A stretch of 34,415 bases of DNA from the NCBI GenBank assembly GCA_030765685.1, contig JAVCCB010000076.1, positions 1 to 34,415 on the forward strand, in the 5' to 3' direction. The position numbers and the translations under genes are program-made. Of the stretch, positions 5,668 through 13,104 are shown in pieces (position 1 is the stretch's first letter; the number at the start of each line of letters is the position of its first letter). The stretch comes from Candidatus Tantalella remota. Its GTDB lineage: Bacteria > Omnitrophota > Gorgyraeia > Tantalellales > Tantalellaceae. The notes beneath the pieces were generated by a model that worked only from the letters and a program-made list of their open reading frames with translations, searched no databases and was not told the DNA's origin.

Positions 5668-6222
5668 CTACTCCTCATACAGCATCTGCTGAGCGATCAT
5701 GTCGGCTTTGTCTTTGCCCACCAGATTCTCGGCTATTTTTACGCCGAATGCGAACGCGGTCGCCGGGCCTTTACTGGTTATAATATTGCCGTCCTGTACG
5801 ACCTTTTCGGAAACAAAGTGTATCCCCGTGGAAAATGTTTTCTCCATGCCCGGATAACACGCCGCTTTCTTCCCGTCAAGGATCCCGGCAGGAGCAAGAA
5901 CAAGCGCTGGTGAAGCGCATATGGCAGCTATAAGCCTGCCTTCGGAGTTCATCCGTGTCAGGATATCCTTTACTTTCGTAGATCCGGCAAGATTTTCGGC
6001 TCCAGGCAGGCCGCCCGGAAGGATGACCGCGTCAGGCAGACCTTTATATTCTTCAAGCACTATATCCGCGCTGATCGATATCCCATGTGCGCCGGCGATA
6101 TTCTTGCCGCCCACCCCGGCTACGGTTACGATCACTCCGGCTCTCCGCAACACATCCAAGGGCGTGACCGCCTCAACCTCTTCAAAACCTTCCGCCAGTA
6201 TCATCAATGCTTCACTGCTCAT
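5668..6222 (-). CDS. DJ-1/PfpI family protein
   Basis: 184 residues, typical for DJ-1/YajL/ThiJ. The N-terminal EGFEEVEAVTPLDVLRRA carries the conserved glutamate (E14/E15) and AAICASPALVL carries the nucleophile C102 at the nucleophile elbow. Later come SKGPATAFAFGVKIAENLVG and a C-terminal helix. Family members act as glyoxalase/deglycase-type stress proteins or chaperones; which activity applies is unknown. AAAGGGGAT precedes the ATG. It lies 29 bp downstream of the nucleoside phosphorylase gene, probably in one transcript. Confidence 0.93.
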   Translation of the reverse strand: MSSEALMILAEGFEEVEAVTPLDVLRRAGVIVTVAGVGGKNIAGAHGISISADIVLEEYKGLPDAVILPGGLPGAENLAGSTKVKDILTRMNSEGRLIAAICASPALVLAPAGILDGKKAACYPGMEKTFSTGIHFVSEKVVQDGNIITSKGPATAFAFGVKIAENLVGKDKADMIAQQMLYEE

Positions 6223-6251
6223 CCTGATCCCCTTTCATAATTTTCGGGATA

Positions 6252-7007
6252 TTATTTCGATGCAAACTTTTTTGCCGACTCTATCATATAGCTCATACCG
6301 CTCATTCTTGCATCCTTCTCGGGTCCTGTCAACGCTTCACCCAGAGGTTTACTGCGGGGGGTGTCACTTACGGTAAGCAATCCCACAGCTTTAGCGCCTA
6401 TAACCGCCGCCGCGGAATAAACCGCGGACAGTTCCATCTCTATACCCGTGTATCCACCGCTTTCAACCGCCTCAAGAAGACCGGGGGTCTCCGCCAGAAT
6501 AGAACCTATTGTAAAGATATCCCCTTCGATAATATTCTTTTCCCCGTATTCCGGTGAAATAAGAGCGTCTTTGAACTCAGACAGATATCCCGGATTCGCG
6601 GGGATGTCTTCGCCCGACGACAATATATCCTGTATATCCATACCTGAATGATAGCGGGTAAATCCTTCGCCGTTAAAAACTTTCCCGCACAGAACAATAT
6701 CCCCTATTTCGCATGAGCGCAAACCCCCGCAGGTACCAGTAAAAATGATCTCACGTGACAATGTACTCTCAAGGAGTAGGATCGCGTCTCCTATAAGCCG
6801 GTCACCTATCCCGCAATGTATTACCGTAAACTGCGACTCCCGGTCTGACAACACGATCCCCGAATAAAGCTGTCCTTTAAATGACTTTTTAACTTCGCTG
6901 GGCTCCGCGAATTTCTTCAGAGGTATCACAGGCGTGAGAATGAGCGTCCCTTTTATTTCTGCGGGATCACATCCGAAAAAATGTCTGAAAACTTTGTCTT
7001 TGTTCAT
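6252..7007 (-). CDS. Purine/uridine nucleoside phosphorylase family protein
   Basis: I start at the ATG at 7007 (MNKDKVFRHFFGC); seven further in-frame codons to 7028 add only MMTTITT and neither start has a good ribosome site. The ~251-residue protein shows the PNP/UDP-1 fold: VIHCGIGDRLIGDAI for phosphate binding, FTGTCGGLRSCEIGDIVL (the GxxGGL core), GIEMELSAVYSAAAVIGAKAVGLLTVSD (the EME ribose-binding region), then SD followed by residues that contact the base. It phosphorolyses nucleosides or S-adenosyl-derived nucleosides; specificity is not readable. It could supply bases to the apt product encoded elsewhere in the window, but the two are not linked. Confidence 0.88.
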   Translation of the reverse strand: MNKDKVFRHFFGCDPAEIKGTLILTPVIPLKKFAEPSEVKKSFKGQLYSGIVLSDRESQFTVIHCGIGDRLIGDAILLLESTLSREIIFTGTCGGLRSCEIGDIVLCGKVFNGEGFTRYHSGMDIQDILSSGEDIPANPGYLSEFKDALISPEYGEKNIIEGDIFTIGSILAETPGLLEAVESGGYTGIEMELSAVYSAAAVIGAKAVGLLTVSDTPRSKPLGEALTGPEKDARMSGMSYMIESAKKFASK

Positions 7008-7023
7008 AGTTGTGATAGTTGTC

Positions 7024-7062
7024 ATCAAATTAAGATTAAGATTGAGATTAAGGTTGAGATAC
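7024..7062. repeat. Short iterated-word spacer (ATTAAG/ATTGAG)
   Basis: The stretch repeats six-base words AATTAAG, ATTAAG, ATTGAG, ATTAAG, GTTGAG about six times with small changes. It sits just upstream of the nucleoside phosphorylase start, where a promoter would be expected. Confidence 0.7.
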
Positions 7063-7087
7063 AGGACCTTCCTATATTTTTTTCCTT

Positions 7088-7843
7088 TTACCTTTTTCCC
7101 TTTTCCTTGCTGCTAAGCCTCGGGCGGCGGCAATCTACACATTCCTTCGCGGGATTGGGGTTATCGGCTCCACAATGCGCGCATATCCAAAACCCCTCCG
7201 GCGGATGCTTTAATCGATACTGGAATTTGAAATACGGTATGATCATATATTTCGCCGATACATACAGTATCACCAGCAAAAATCCTGCCAAAAGCGGCAT
7301 AAAAAATCCCGGAACTGTTATCACGGGCCTGACTCGATCAATATCTATACCATAATCCTCAAGTCTCTTTTTTACAAGCTCCTGCGCCAGACTGTAGTTT
7401 TCCACCCCGGTCGGAGTAAGACTGACCATCAGGGGACCCGAAATGCGATAGTTCCCTGAATACAGCGCTTTCAGCTTGTTCAGATAACTTTTATAATATC
7501 GCGCGGCCAGATCTACATCGCCGGCCTGTTCAAGATCCATCGCCAGAAGGAAATCCGTGCCGAAGTATTCCGGCCATATTCCACGAGCTTTGAGAAAAGA
7601 CTTCTCCGCCTCTTTGAATCGGCCCGCCGACATCGCGTAAAGGCCGTCATTGAACGCCTCGTAAAACCTTTTAAGGTCATTCTGTATCCTGCCGTCACCC
7701 TTTGCCTGGCGGGGCATCTGTTCGTTCAGAAAAAATCTTTCAAAGGAAAAAAAAGTGTCCTCTTCGACCTCGGCTACTGCAAGCGAAGATCCGGCGAGGA
7801 CCAGAGCGATGATGAGCAGGGCAAATACTTTACCCCGAACCAT
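7088..7843 (-). CDS. TPR-repeat membrane protein with C-terminal zinc ribbon
   Basis: The reading frame is open to 7921, but I choose the ATG at 7843 because it gives a textbook export signal (MVRGKVFALLIIALVLAGSSLAVA). A helical region with TPR-like spacing follows (FYEAFNDGLYAMSAGRFKEAEKSFLKARGIWP, then AMDLEQAGDVDLAARYYKSYL). Near the C-terminus are one transmembrane segment (FFMPLLAGFLLVILYVSA) and a zinc ribbon with two CxxC pairs (CAHC, CVDC). With a cleaved or anchored signal, the TPRs would be periplasmic and the ribbon cytoplasmic. I do not recognise a named family, and no start has a clear ribosome site. Confidence 0.75.
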   Translation of the reverse strand: MVRGKVFALLIIALVLAGSSLAVAEVEEDTFFSFERFFLNEQMPRQAKGDGRIQNDLKRFYEAFNDGLYAMSAGRFKEAEKSFLKARGIWPEYFGTDFLLAMDLEQAGDVDLAARYYKSYLNKLKALYSGNYRISGPLMVSLTPTGVENYSLAQELVKKRLEDYGIDIDRVRPVITVPGFFMPLLAGFLLVILYVSAKYMIIPYFKFQYRLKHPPEGFWICAHCGADNPNPAKECVDCRRPRLSSKEKGKR

Positions 7844-7962
7844 TGCAAACAAACGCGAAAAGATCGCATCAGTACTCATATGGGATAAATTGTAGGAAAC
7901 TGCACTTTTAGTAGAAAACATTTGAGTAAGTGGCCTTACAAAGTAAGAATGAGATCGTCGTC

Positions 7963-8322
7963 TTATGCCGTACTGTTTATCAGGCTAAGGACCTTATCGA
8001 TCTCGAAAGGTTTATAGATGATCTCCGAAGCTTTCTCTTCGATAGCTTCATGTACCATCTCATCCACGGAATAACCCGTCATCATTATGACCGTTGTCTT
8101 AGGGCGGAGCTTCATGATCTCTTTGAGAGTCTCAATACCGTCCTTTTCAGGCATCCGAATATCCAGGAACATAATGTCAAAAACACCGGCTTGTGCCATT
8201 TCTATGGCCTGATCCCCTGAGTAACAGCTTTCCGCTTTGAAGTTATTAGCTCTCAATATGTCACAGAAAACGTCAGCGAAATCTTTGTTGTCGTCTATAA
8301 CGAGTATTTTGTGTTCTTCCAT
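7963..8322 (-). CDS. Receiver-only response regulator (CheY-like)
   Basis: 119 residues from the ATG at 8322, chosen because GGAGG lies 5 bases before it; an in-frame ATG 12 bases earlier has no ribosome site. All receiver residues are present: D10/D11, phospho-acceptor D54 (FLDIRMP), T82 (MMTGY) and K104 (YKPF). There is no output domain, so it signals by protein-protein contact or in a phosphorelay. No kinase gene is adjacent; the nearest is at 27985. A promoter at 8368-8396 and a hairpin-U6 element lie directly upstream. Confidence 0.93.
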   Translation of the reverse strand: MEEHKILVIDDNKDFADVFCDILRANNFKAESCYSGDQAIEMAQAGVFDIMFLDIRMPEKDGIETLKEIMKLRPKTTVIMMTGYSVDEMVHEAIEEKASEIIYKPFEIDKVLSLINSTA

Positions 8323-8336
8323 TTGATCCTCCATCT

Positions 8337-8357
8337 AAAAAACGGGGTATTTCCCCG
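8337..8357 (-). terminator. Intrinsic terminator in front of the receiver gene
   Basis: On the minus strand CGGGG-AAATA-CCCCG is followed by six T. It can end transcription from the AsmA-like gene. It also lies inside the short leader expected from the promoter at 8368-8396, about 14 bases before the receiver start codon. Confidence 0.75.
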
Positions 8358-8367
8358 CTGAGCCTTG

Positions 8368-8396
8368 ATTTTACCCCAATAACGGCCCTTTGTCGA
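8368..8396 (-). promoter_or_regulatory. Promoter of the receiver-only regulator
   Basis: On the minus strand there is TCGACA (8391-8396), a 17-base spacer and TAAAAT (8368-8373). The start would be near 8361, four bases before the terminator-like hairpin. Confidence 0.55.
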
Positions 8397-8414
8397 TAAC
8401 TTTTTCAAATACTA

Positions 8415-9206
8415 CTATTCTGTCTCCGAAGTTCCTGTCGTCGCGTGACTTGAAGACAATATCCCCTGAAATGTGTCTGTCAAAACGCGACGGGTACCGC
8501 CGACCAGATGTCCCGCCTCTCCAACCGTTTTTGCTGCCACCTTCTCCACGACAGTAGCACTTTTGAGCACTTTCCCCACACCCTTCATGGGTATTCTTAC
8601 TATGTTGGATATGGCTGTACCTTTGAGCACTCTCGAGATGATCAGCCTTACCAGCGTATACGGGTCGTCGATATTCTCATATTTCTCATCAAGATCTATG
8701 TTGAATATCCTGATCTTCGGATCACCCGCGGAAGTATAATCCTTGTAAACAACTTTATCGGCTTTGAGATACAGTACGTCTATAGTCATTTTCGGTATCT
8801 GACTATCTTCCGACAGCTGTTTTCCCTCTTCGGTGTTATTCACGGGATGAAGCGCGTCAAGGTTCACTTTCCCCTCTTTGCTCTTTATGATGTTAAGTTC
8901 TTTGAGGTGAAGTTTGAATTCTTTCAGTTCTATCCGCCTGGTGAACATAGCTCCACAGTTATATTTTATATATATCTCCGGGATATCGATCATTATCCTA
9001 TCTACATATCCCTCAGGATTATATAATTTGAACCCTTTTATGACAATCACCGGGCGAAATACATCCACCATCATAAACTCTATATCGAGTTTAGTGCCCA
9101 GTATACGGGAACCTAACTGCTCGACCGATACCTCTATTATCTTGTTCTTGAAAAAACCTATAGCTATGATCACCACAAGAAGGAAAATTAAGATCTTCTT
9201 ACCCAT
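8415..9206 (-). CDS. AsmA-like membrane-anchored protein
   Basis: 263 residues. One N-terminal transmembrane anchor (KILIFLLVVIIAIGFF) is followed by a region resembling the N-terminal repeat of AsmA/DUF748-type proteins: GTKLDIEFMMVDVFRPVIVIKGFKLYNPEGY, then IMIDIPEIYIKYN and IELKEFKLHLKELNIIKSKEGKVNLDAL. The C-terminal 80 residues are basic with a Ser/Thr-rich tail. AsmA-like proteins sit in the cell envelope, and some bridge the membranes for lipid transport. This one is short, so it may be a partner or remnant. AAGGAT precedes the ATG. It follows the exported protein gene by 23 bp in the same direction. Confidence 0.7.
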   Translation of the reverse strand: MGKKILIFLLVVIIAIGFFKNKIIEVSVEQLGSRILGTKLDIEFMMVDVFRPVIVIKGFKLYNPEGYVDRIMIDIPEIYIKYNCGAMFTRRIELKEFKLHLKELNIIKSKEGKVNLDALHPVNNTEEGKQLSEDSQIPKMTIDVLYLKADKVVYKDYTSAGDPKIRIFNIDLDEKYENIDDPYTLVRLIISRVLKGTAISNIVRIPMKGVGKVLKSATVVEKVAAKTVGEAGHLVGGTRRVLTDTFQGILSSSHATTGTSETE

Positions 9207-9229
9207 CCGTATCCTTTCTCAAAGTTGAA

Positions 9230-9856
9230 TTACTCGATAACGAGGTTATCTATGTAGATAGGGCCTTTGTAGCGGGGGCCCGTACGCGTAGGCGGCGCCG
9301 TGTCGTACTCTATCCTTACAGCTATCTTTTTGATCTTATCTATATGCAGGAAAAGCCTTTTATCCTTCCTACCTCTCCAGGCTGAACTTCTACCTTCGGG
9401 TTCCACTGATTCCAGAGGTACCGTCACAGTGGTCCATTTCCCCGGAGTAAGCGGGATCTTGTCCTTCATCTGCGTAAAAAGCCACCCGTCACTTATCGTA
9501 AGTATTATACGGGCAAACATCAGGTCTCTCGGAGCTTTCCTAGGCAGATATATATCCACCGAAATAGACTCGTACCCCGTAAGATCGTAGTCTTTCTCCA
9601 CCTCTACCAGGGCTGTCGACCAGATAACACCCGGAAAATCACACATAACCGCCATACTGGACTCTCCGGTGGAAGACTGCTTCGGCGCTAATTCTATACC
9701 TCTCGCCACATGGTCATCCAGCATATACGCCCAGTCCGGTATCTTCCATTTTCCCGTCGACTCTTCAAAATCATACGTTATTTTTTCATTTTGAGGATAC
9801 GCTGACGATGCCGCCAGAAGTACCAGCACAATACCCAAGACTATAGTCGTTTTCAT
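9230..9856 (-). CDS. Exported protein with carbohydrate-binding-like beta-sandwich
   Basis: 208 residues. The signal peptide MKTTIVLGIVLVLLAASSAYP precedes a mature part that begins with an acidic beta region (YDFEESTGKWKIP). YDLTGYESISVDIYLPRKAP and PLTPGKWTTVTVPLE follow, and it closes with YKGPIYIDNLVIE. That closing motif is typical of galactose-binding-like or CBM-like jelly-roll domains at the end of exported glycan-binding modules. No catalytic domain is attached. AGGGG lies about 6 bases before the ATG, and a promoter is at 9908-9937. The function is probably glycan or surface binding; this is inference from fold-like motifs. Confidence 0.75.
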   Translation of the reverse strand: MKTTIVLGIVLVLLAASSAYPQNEKITYDFEESTGKWKIPDWAYMLDDHVARGIELAPKQSSTGESSMAVMCDFPGVIWSTALVEVEKDYDLTGYESISVDIYLPRKAPRDLMFARIILTISDGWLFTQMKDKIPLTPGKWTTVTVPLESVEPEGRSSAWRGRKDKRLFLHIDKIKKIAVRIEYDTAPPTRTGPRYKGPIYIDNLVIE

Positions 9857-9907
9857 TACAAACCCCTAGCGTTTGTGTTTCTGCGAAAACTATTTAAAAC
9901 CAAGTAT

Positions 9908-9937
9908 ATTATACTCCACATTTTTACCGTATCGCAA
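9908..9937 (-). promoter_or_regulatory. Promoter of the exported beta-sandwich protein
   Basis: On the minus strand there is TTGCGA (9932-9937), an 18-base spacer and a perfect TATAAT (9908-9913). The leader is about 45 nt and contains a small CAAAC/GTTTG hairpin before the ribosome site. I could not identify a convincing promoter for the divergent glycosyltransferase operon in the same spacer. Confidence 0.6.
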
Positions 9938-10029
9938 CATAATATGCATTTTTGTCCGAATACCAGGGCAAAGCCACGGTCATCCCGTACCTTGCTTTTT
10001 AAATAAATATATGATACCCTTGACTCGCA

Positions 10030-11007
10030 ATGGAAAAATGTTCAATAATTATAGCCGCTTACAACGAAGCCGATAATCTGAAAAAATGTCTGTTTTCCCT
10101 GCGCGACGTAGACTATTCACAAGACCTCACAGAAATAATAGTCGTTGATAACGATTCCACGGACAATACGGCCTCCATGGTCAAAGAATTCCCGGAAGTC
10201 CTTTATTTAAAAGAAGAAAAAAGAGGCGCGTCTCAGGCCAGGAACACGGGTATCCATAATTCCACTGGCGACATACTTATATTTATAGACACGGACACGA
10301 CTGTAACACAAGGATGGCTAGCTAAGGTAACCGAACCTTTTTCTGATAAAACCGTTGGAGCGGTGGGCGGAGCCATATATCCGGTCAATTCCAACAATAT
10401 CTTTTCCAAATACATGGGAGTATCGCTATTCCTGCGATATCCCCGTTATGGAAAAAAAATACGGATCAAGGGTTTCCCCAGCTGTAATCTTGCCGTAAGA
10501 AAGATCCTGGCAGAGAACGGTTTTGACACACAGGTCTTCAGCACTTACGGGGAAGATAAGGACCTCTGCTACCGGATAATAGCCAACGGTTACACTGTCC
10601 TGTTCTCTCCCGAAGCTGTTATATACCACCATCATCCGGAGTCTTTCGGAGATCTTCTGGACCTCTTGATCAAAAGCTCGGCCGGAAGAGCGGCTTTCGC
10701 TAAAAAATATCCCTCAGCTCCTGACATCATATTTTTAAACTGCCACATCCCTTTCCTTTACTCGGCAGCCGTTATCCTGTCCCTTCTGCTAGGGGGACCC
10801 ACAGCTTTTATGTTTGCCCTGGTTCCCGCTTTGATTTATTTCGCCTACAGTAGTATAATTTCTCTATCGCATACTGGAGATGTCTTTCTCTCTTTGATAG
10901 TAAAACCGTTTTTAGACATCGTCTCCATCTATGTGATCTATTTTTCTTTTCACTACAAGAAACTGCGTGCAGTGATCACGCCAAAGACAATTTTAAAAAG
11001 GAGCTGA
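10030..11007 (+). CDS. GT2 family glycosyltransferase with C-terminal membrane segments
   Basis: 325 residues. The GT-A core has IIIAAYNEADNLKKCL, VVDNDSTDNT, GASQARNTGI and the metal-binding FIDTDT (D87-x-D89). GEDKDLCYR is the acceptor-side catalytic-base region. After about residue 230 come two or three hydrophobic segments (IPFLYSAAVILSLLLG, AFMFALVPALIYFAY, FLDIVSIYVIYF) that anchor it to the inner membrane. It is the first gene of the plus-strand glycan operon, with one base before the next gene. No Shine-Dalgarno is visible before its ATG. The sugar transferred is unknown. Confidence 0.92.
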   Translation: MEKCSIIIAAYNEADNLKKCLFSLRDVDYSQDLTEIIVVDNDSTDNTASMVKEFPEVLYLKEEKRGASQARNTGIHNSTGDILIFIDTDTTVTQGWLAKVTEPFSDKTVGAVGGAIYPVNSNNIFSKYMGVSLFLRYPRYGKKIRIKGFPSCNLAVRKILAENGFDTQVFSTYGEDKDLCYRIIANGYTVLFSPEAVIYHHHPESFGDLLDLLIKSSAGRAAFAKKYPSAPDIIFLNCHIPFLYSAAVILSLLLGGPTAFMFALVPALIYFAYSSIISLSHTGDVFLSLIVKPFLDIVSIYVIYFSFHYKKLRAVITPKTILKRS

Positions 11008-11008
11008 T

Positions 11009-11947
11009 ATGGATATAAGCCTGATCATACCCGTCTACAATGAAGAGCAGAACATGCTTCCCCTATATGATGAGATAAAAAATGTCCTCGAGGAGCTCGG
11101 GAAAACGTATGAGATCATTTTCGTAAATGACGGCAGTACGGATAATACGCTGCAGAATCTAAAGGATATAAAAAATGACGGCCAAGAGCTGACCATTATA
11201 AACCTGAACCGTAATTTCGGCCAGACAGCCGCGATAATGGCCGGCTTTGACCAAGCCAAAGGCAATGTGATAATCACAATGGATGGTGACCTGCAGAACG
11301 ATCCGCATGATATCCCGGGCCTTCTGGAAAAGATCGATGAGGGATTCGACCTGGTTAGCGGCTGGCGCAAAGAAAGGAAGGATCTTTTCCTGCTCAGGGT
11401 ACTCCCGTCTAAAGTAGCCAATTCCCTGATCTCTAAAGTCCTGAAGGTCCCCCTTCATGATTATGGCTGTACGCTAAAAGCCTATAAACGCGATGTTGTC
11501 AAAGGCATAAATCTGTACGGAGAAATGCACCGTTTTATACCTGCTATAGCCAGCTGGAAAGGCGCAAACATGGCGGAACTTGAAGTGAACCATAGGTCAC
11601 GCAAATACGGAAAAACAAAATACGGGATAAACCGTACAATAAAAGTTCTTCTCGACCTTGTGCTCGTCGCCTTTCTGTCGGAATACAGCACAAAACCTAT
11701 AAGATTTTTCGGGGGAATAGGCCTCCTGAGCGCCGGGTTATGCCTGCTGTCTTTTCTCATGGTGGTTTTAATGAAACTGATCGGCGGCACCGACATGACG
11801 GGAAACCCCCTCCTGGTGCTGAGCATAGTCTCTATTTTAATGAGCGTACAGTTTTTCTCTCTGGGCTTTCTCAGTGAGATAAATATCCGGACATACTACG
11901 AGTCGCAGAATAAAAAAACCTATCACATTAAAGGGATCATAGGATGA
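11009..11947 (+). CDS. GT2 polyprenyl-phosphate glycosyltransferase (DPM1/GtrB/ArnC-like)
   Basis: 312 residues with the DPM/GtrB layout. IIPVYNEEQNM, FVNDGSTDNT, LNRNFGQTAAIMAGF and MDGDLQNDP (D92-x-D94) are close to family consensus, followed by DYGCTLKAYKRDV and RKYGKTKY. Two C-terminal transmembrane segments follow (about 230-255 and 268-290). This class transfers a sugar from a nucleotide donor to undecaprenyl phosphate. The lipid-linked sugar could feed the GT-C enzyme two genes downstream, which fits the family pairing. The last four bases overlap the next gene (ATGA). Confidence 0.93.
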   Translation: MDISLIIPVYNEEQNMLPLYDEIKNVLEELGKTYEIIFVNDGSTDNTLQNLKDIKNDGQELTIINLNRNFGQTAAIMAGFDQAKGNVIITMDGDLQNDPHDIPGLLEKIDEGFDLVSGWRKERKDLFLLRVLPSKVANSLISKVLKVPLHDYGCTLKAYKRDVVKGINLYGEMHRFIPAIASWKGANMAELEVNHRSRKYGKTKYGINRTIKVLLDLVLVAFLSEYSTKPIRFFGGIGLLSAGLCLLSFLMVVLMKLIGGTDMTGNPLLVLSIVSILMSVQFFSLGFLSEINIRTYYESQNKKTYHIKGIIG

Positions 11948-13104
11948 AAATCCTCATAATTAACTATGAATACCCTCCTCTTGGCGGAGGCGGAGGGGTG
12001 TTTGCACGTGATCTTGCTGAAGAATTGTCTAAAAAACATGAAATAGATGTTTTGACAACCCATTTCAAGGGATTAAAGAAAAAAGAGACTGTCAACGGGG
12101 TCAACATTTATCGCGTGCCTGTTCTCTTCAGAACCTCCCTTTTTACGGCAACAATGCCTTCTCTTCTGTCTTTCCCCTTTTCGGCGATGATAACTGGCTG
12201 GCGTCTTATAAAAGAAAAAAAATACGATGTGATCCATACCCACTTTGGTGTACCTTCGGGGCCCGCTGGAGTGATCTTCTCCAAAATGTCTGGCATACCT
12301 ATGATCTTGAGCCTGCACGGTGGCGACATTTATGACCCAAGTAAAAAAATGTCCCCTCACCGGCATGCTATATTCCGATGGGGCGTCCGAAAGACCATTA
12401 ATAGCGCGGCGGAGACGGTAGCTCAATCAACCGCTACAAAAAGCAAGGCCGAAAGCATCTATAAACCTTTTAAAAATATATCAATAATCCCACTGGGAAT
12501 ACCAAAACCCGAAATCCTTAATGTTTGCCGGAAAGATCTGGATCTAAAGAATGATAAATTGTATGTTACTTCTATTGGGCGGCTGATAAAACGCAAGGGG
12601 TATGACACTCTTATCAAATCTTTTGCGCTACTTCGCGACCGTGGAATAAATGCAAATTTACTTCTCATCGGAGATGGCCCCGAACGTAGCTCTCTTGAAA
12701 AACTCTCCGTGAAACTTGGATTGTCTAACCATATTAACTTCTTAAAGTGGCTGGATGAAAAAAAATTCCAATACTTATCATCCTCCGACCTTTTTGTTCT
12801 GCCGTCCATGTATGAACCTTTCGGTATAGTCATCCTCGAAGCGATGTTCTGCGGTCTTCCCGTGGTATCCACGAACAAAGGCGGCCCGGCGGATATCATC
12901 AAAGACGGCAGGAACGGTTTGCTGGTCCGTCCGGGGGATCCTGCGGCTCTGGCACAGGCCATAGAAAAGATCGCGACAGATCCCGGGCTAAAACACAAAA
13001 TGAGCGTATGCAACAAGGAGGATATAAAACAATATACTATCGCCGAGATAGCTGAAAGATATCTGGAACTTTTTAAAAAGATCATAAAAACGGAGAATCT
13101 CTGA
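11944..13104 (+). CDS. GT4 family glycosyltransferase
   Basis: 386 residues, GT-B fold. The N-terminal YEYPPLGGGGGVFARDLAEELSKKHEIDVLTT is the acceptor-side glycine-rich loop. The middle HTHFGVPSGPAG and SLHGGD are typical of GT4. The C-terminal half has SIGRLIKRKGYDTLIKSFALL and the donor-binding E-x7-E motif in EPFGIVILEAMFCGLPVV. It should be a soluble retaining glycosyltransferase using a nucleotide sugar. Starts overlap by ATGA with the upstream gene, and the GT-C gene starts directly after its stop. Confidence 0.94.
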   Translation: MKILIINYEYPPLGGGGGVFARDLAEELSKKHEIDVLTTHFKGLKKKETVNGVNIYRVPVLFRTSLFTATMPSLLSFPFSAMITGWRLIKEKKYDVIHTHFGVPSGPAGVIFSKMSGIPMILSLHGGDIYDPSKKMSPHRHAIFRWGVRKTINSAAETVAQSTATKSKAESIYKPFKNISIIPLGIPKPEILNVCRKDLDLKNDKLYVTSIGRLIKRKGYDTLIKSFALLRDRGINANLLLIGDGPERSSLEKLSVKLGLSNHINFLKWLDEKKFQYLSSSDLFVLPSMYEPFGIVILEAMFCGLPVVSTNKGGPADIIKDGRNGLLVRPGDPAALAQAIEKIATDPGLKHKMSVCNKEDIKQYTIAEIAERYLELFKKIIKTENL

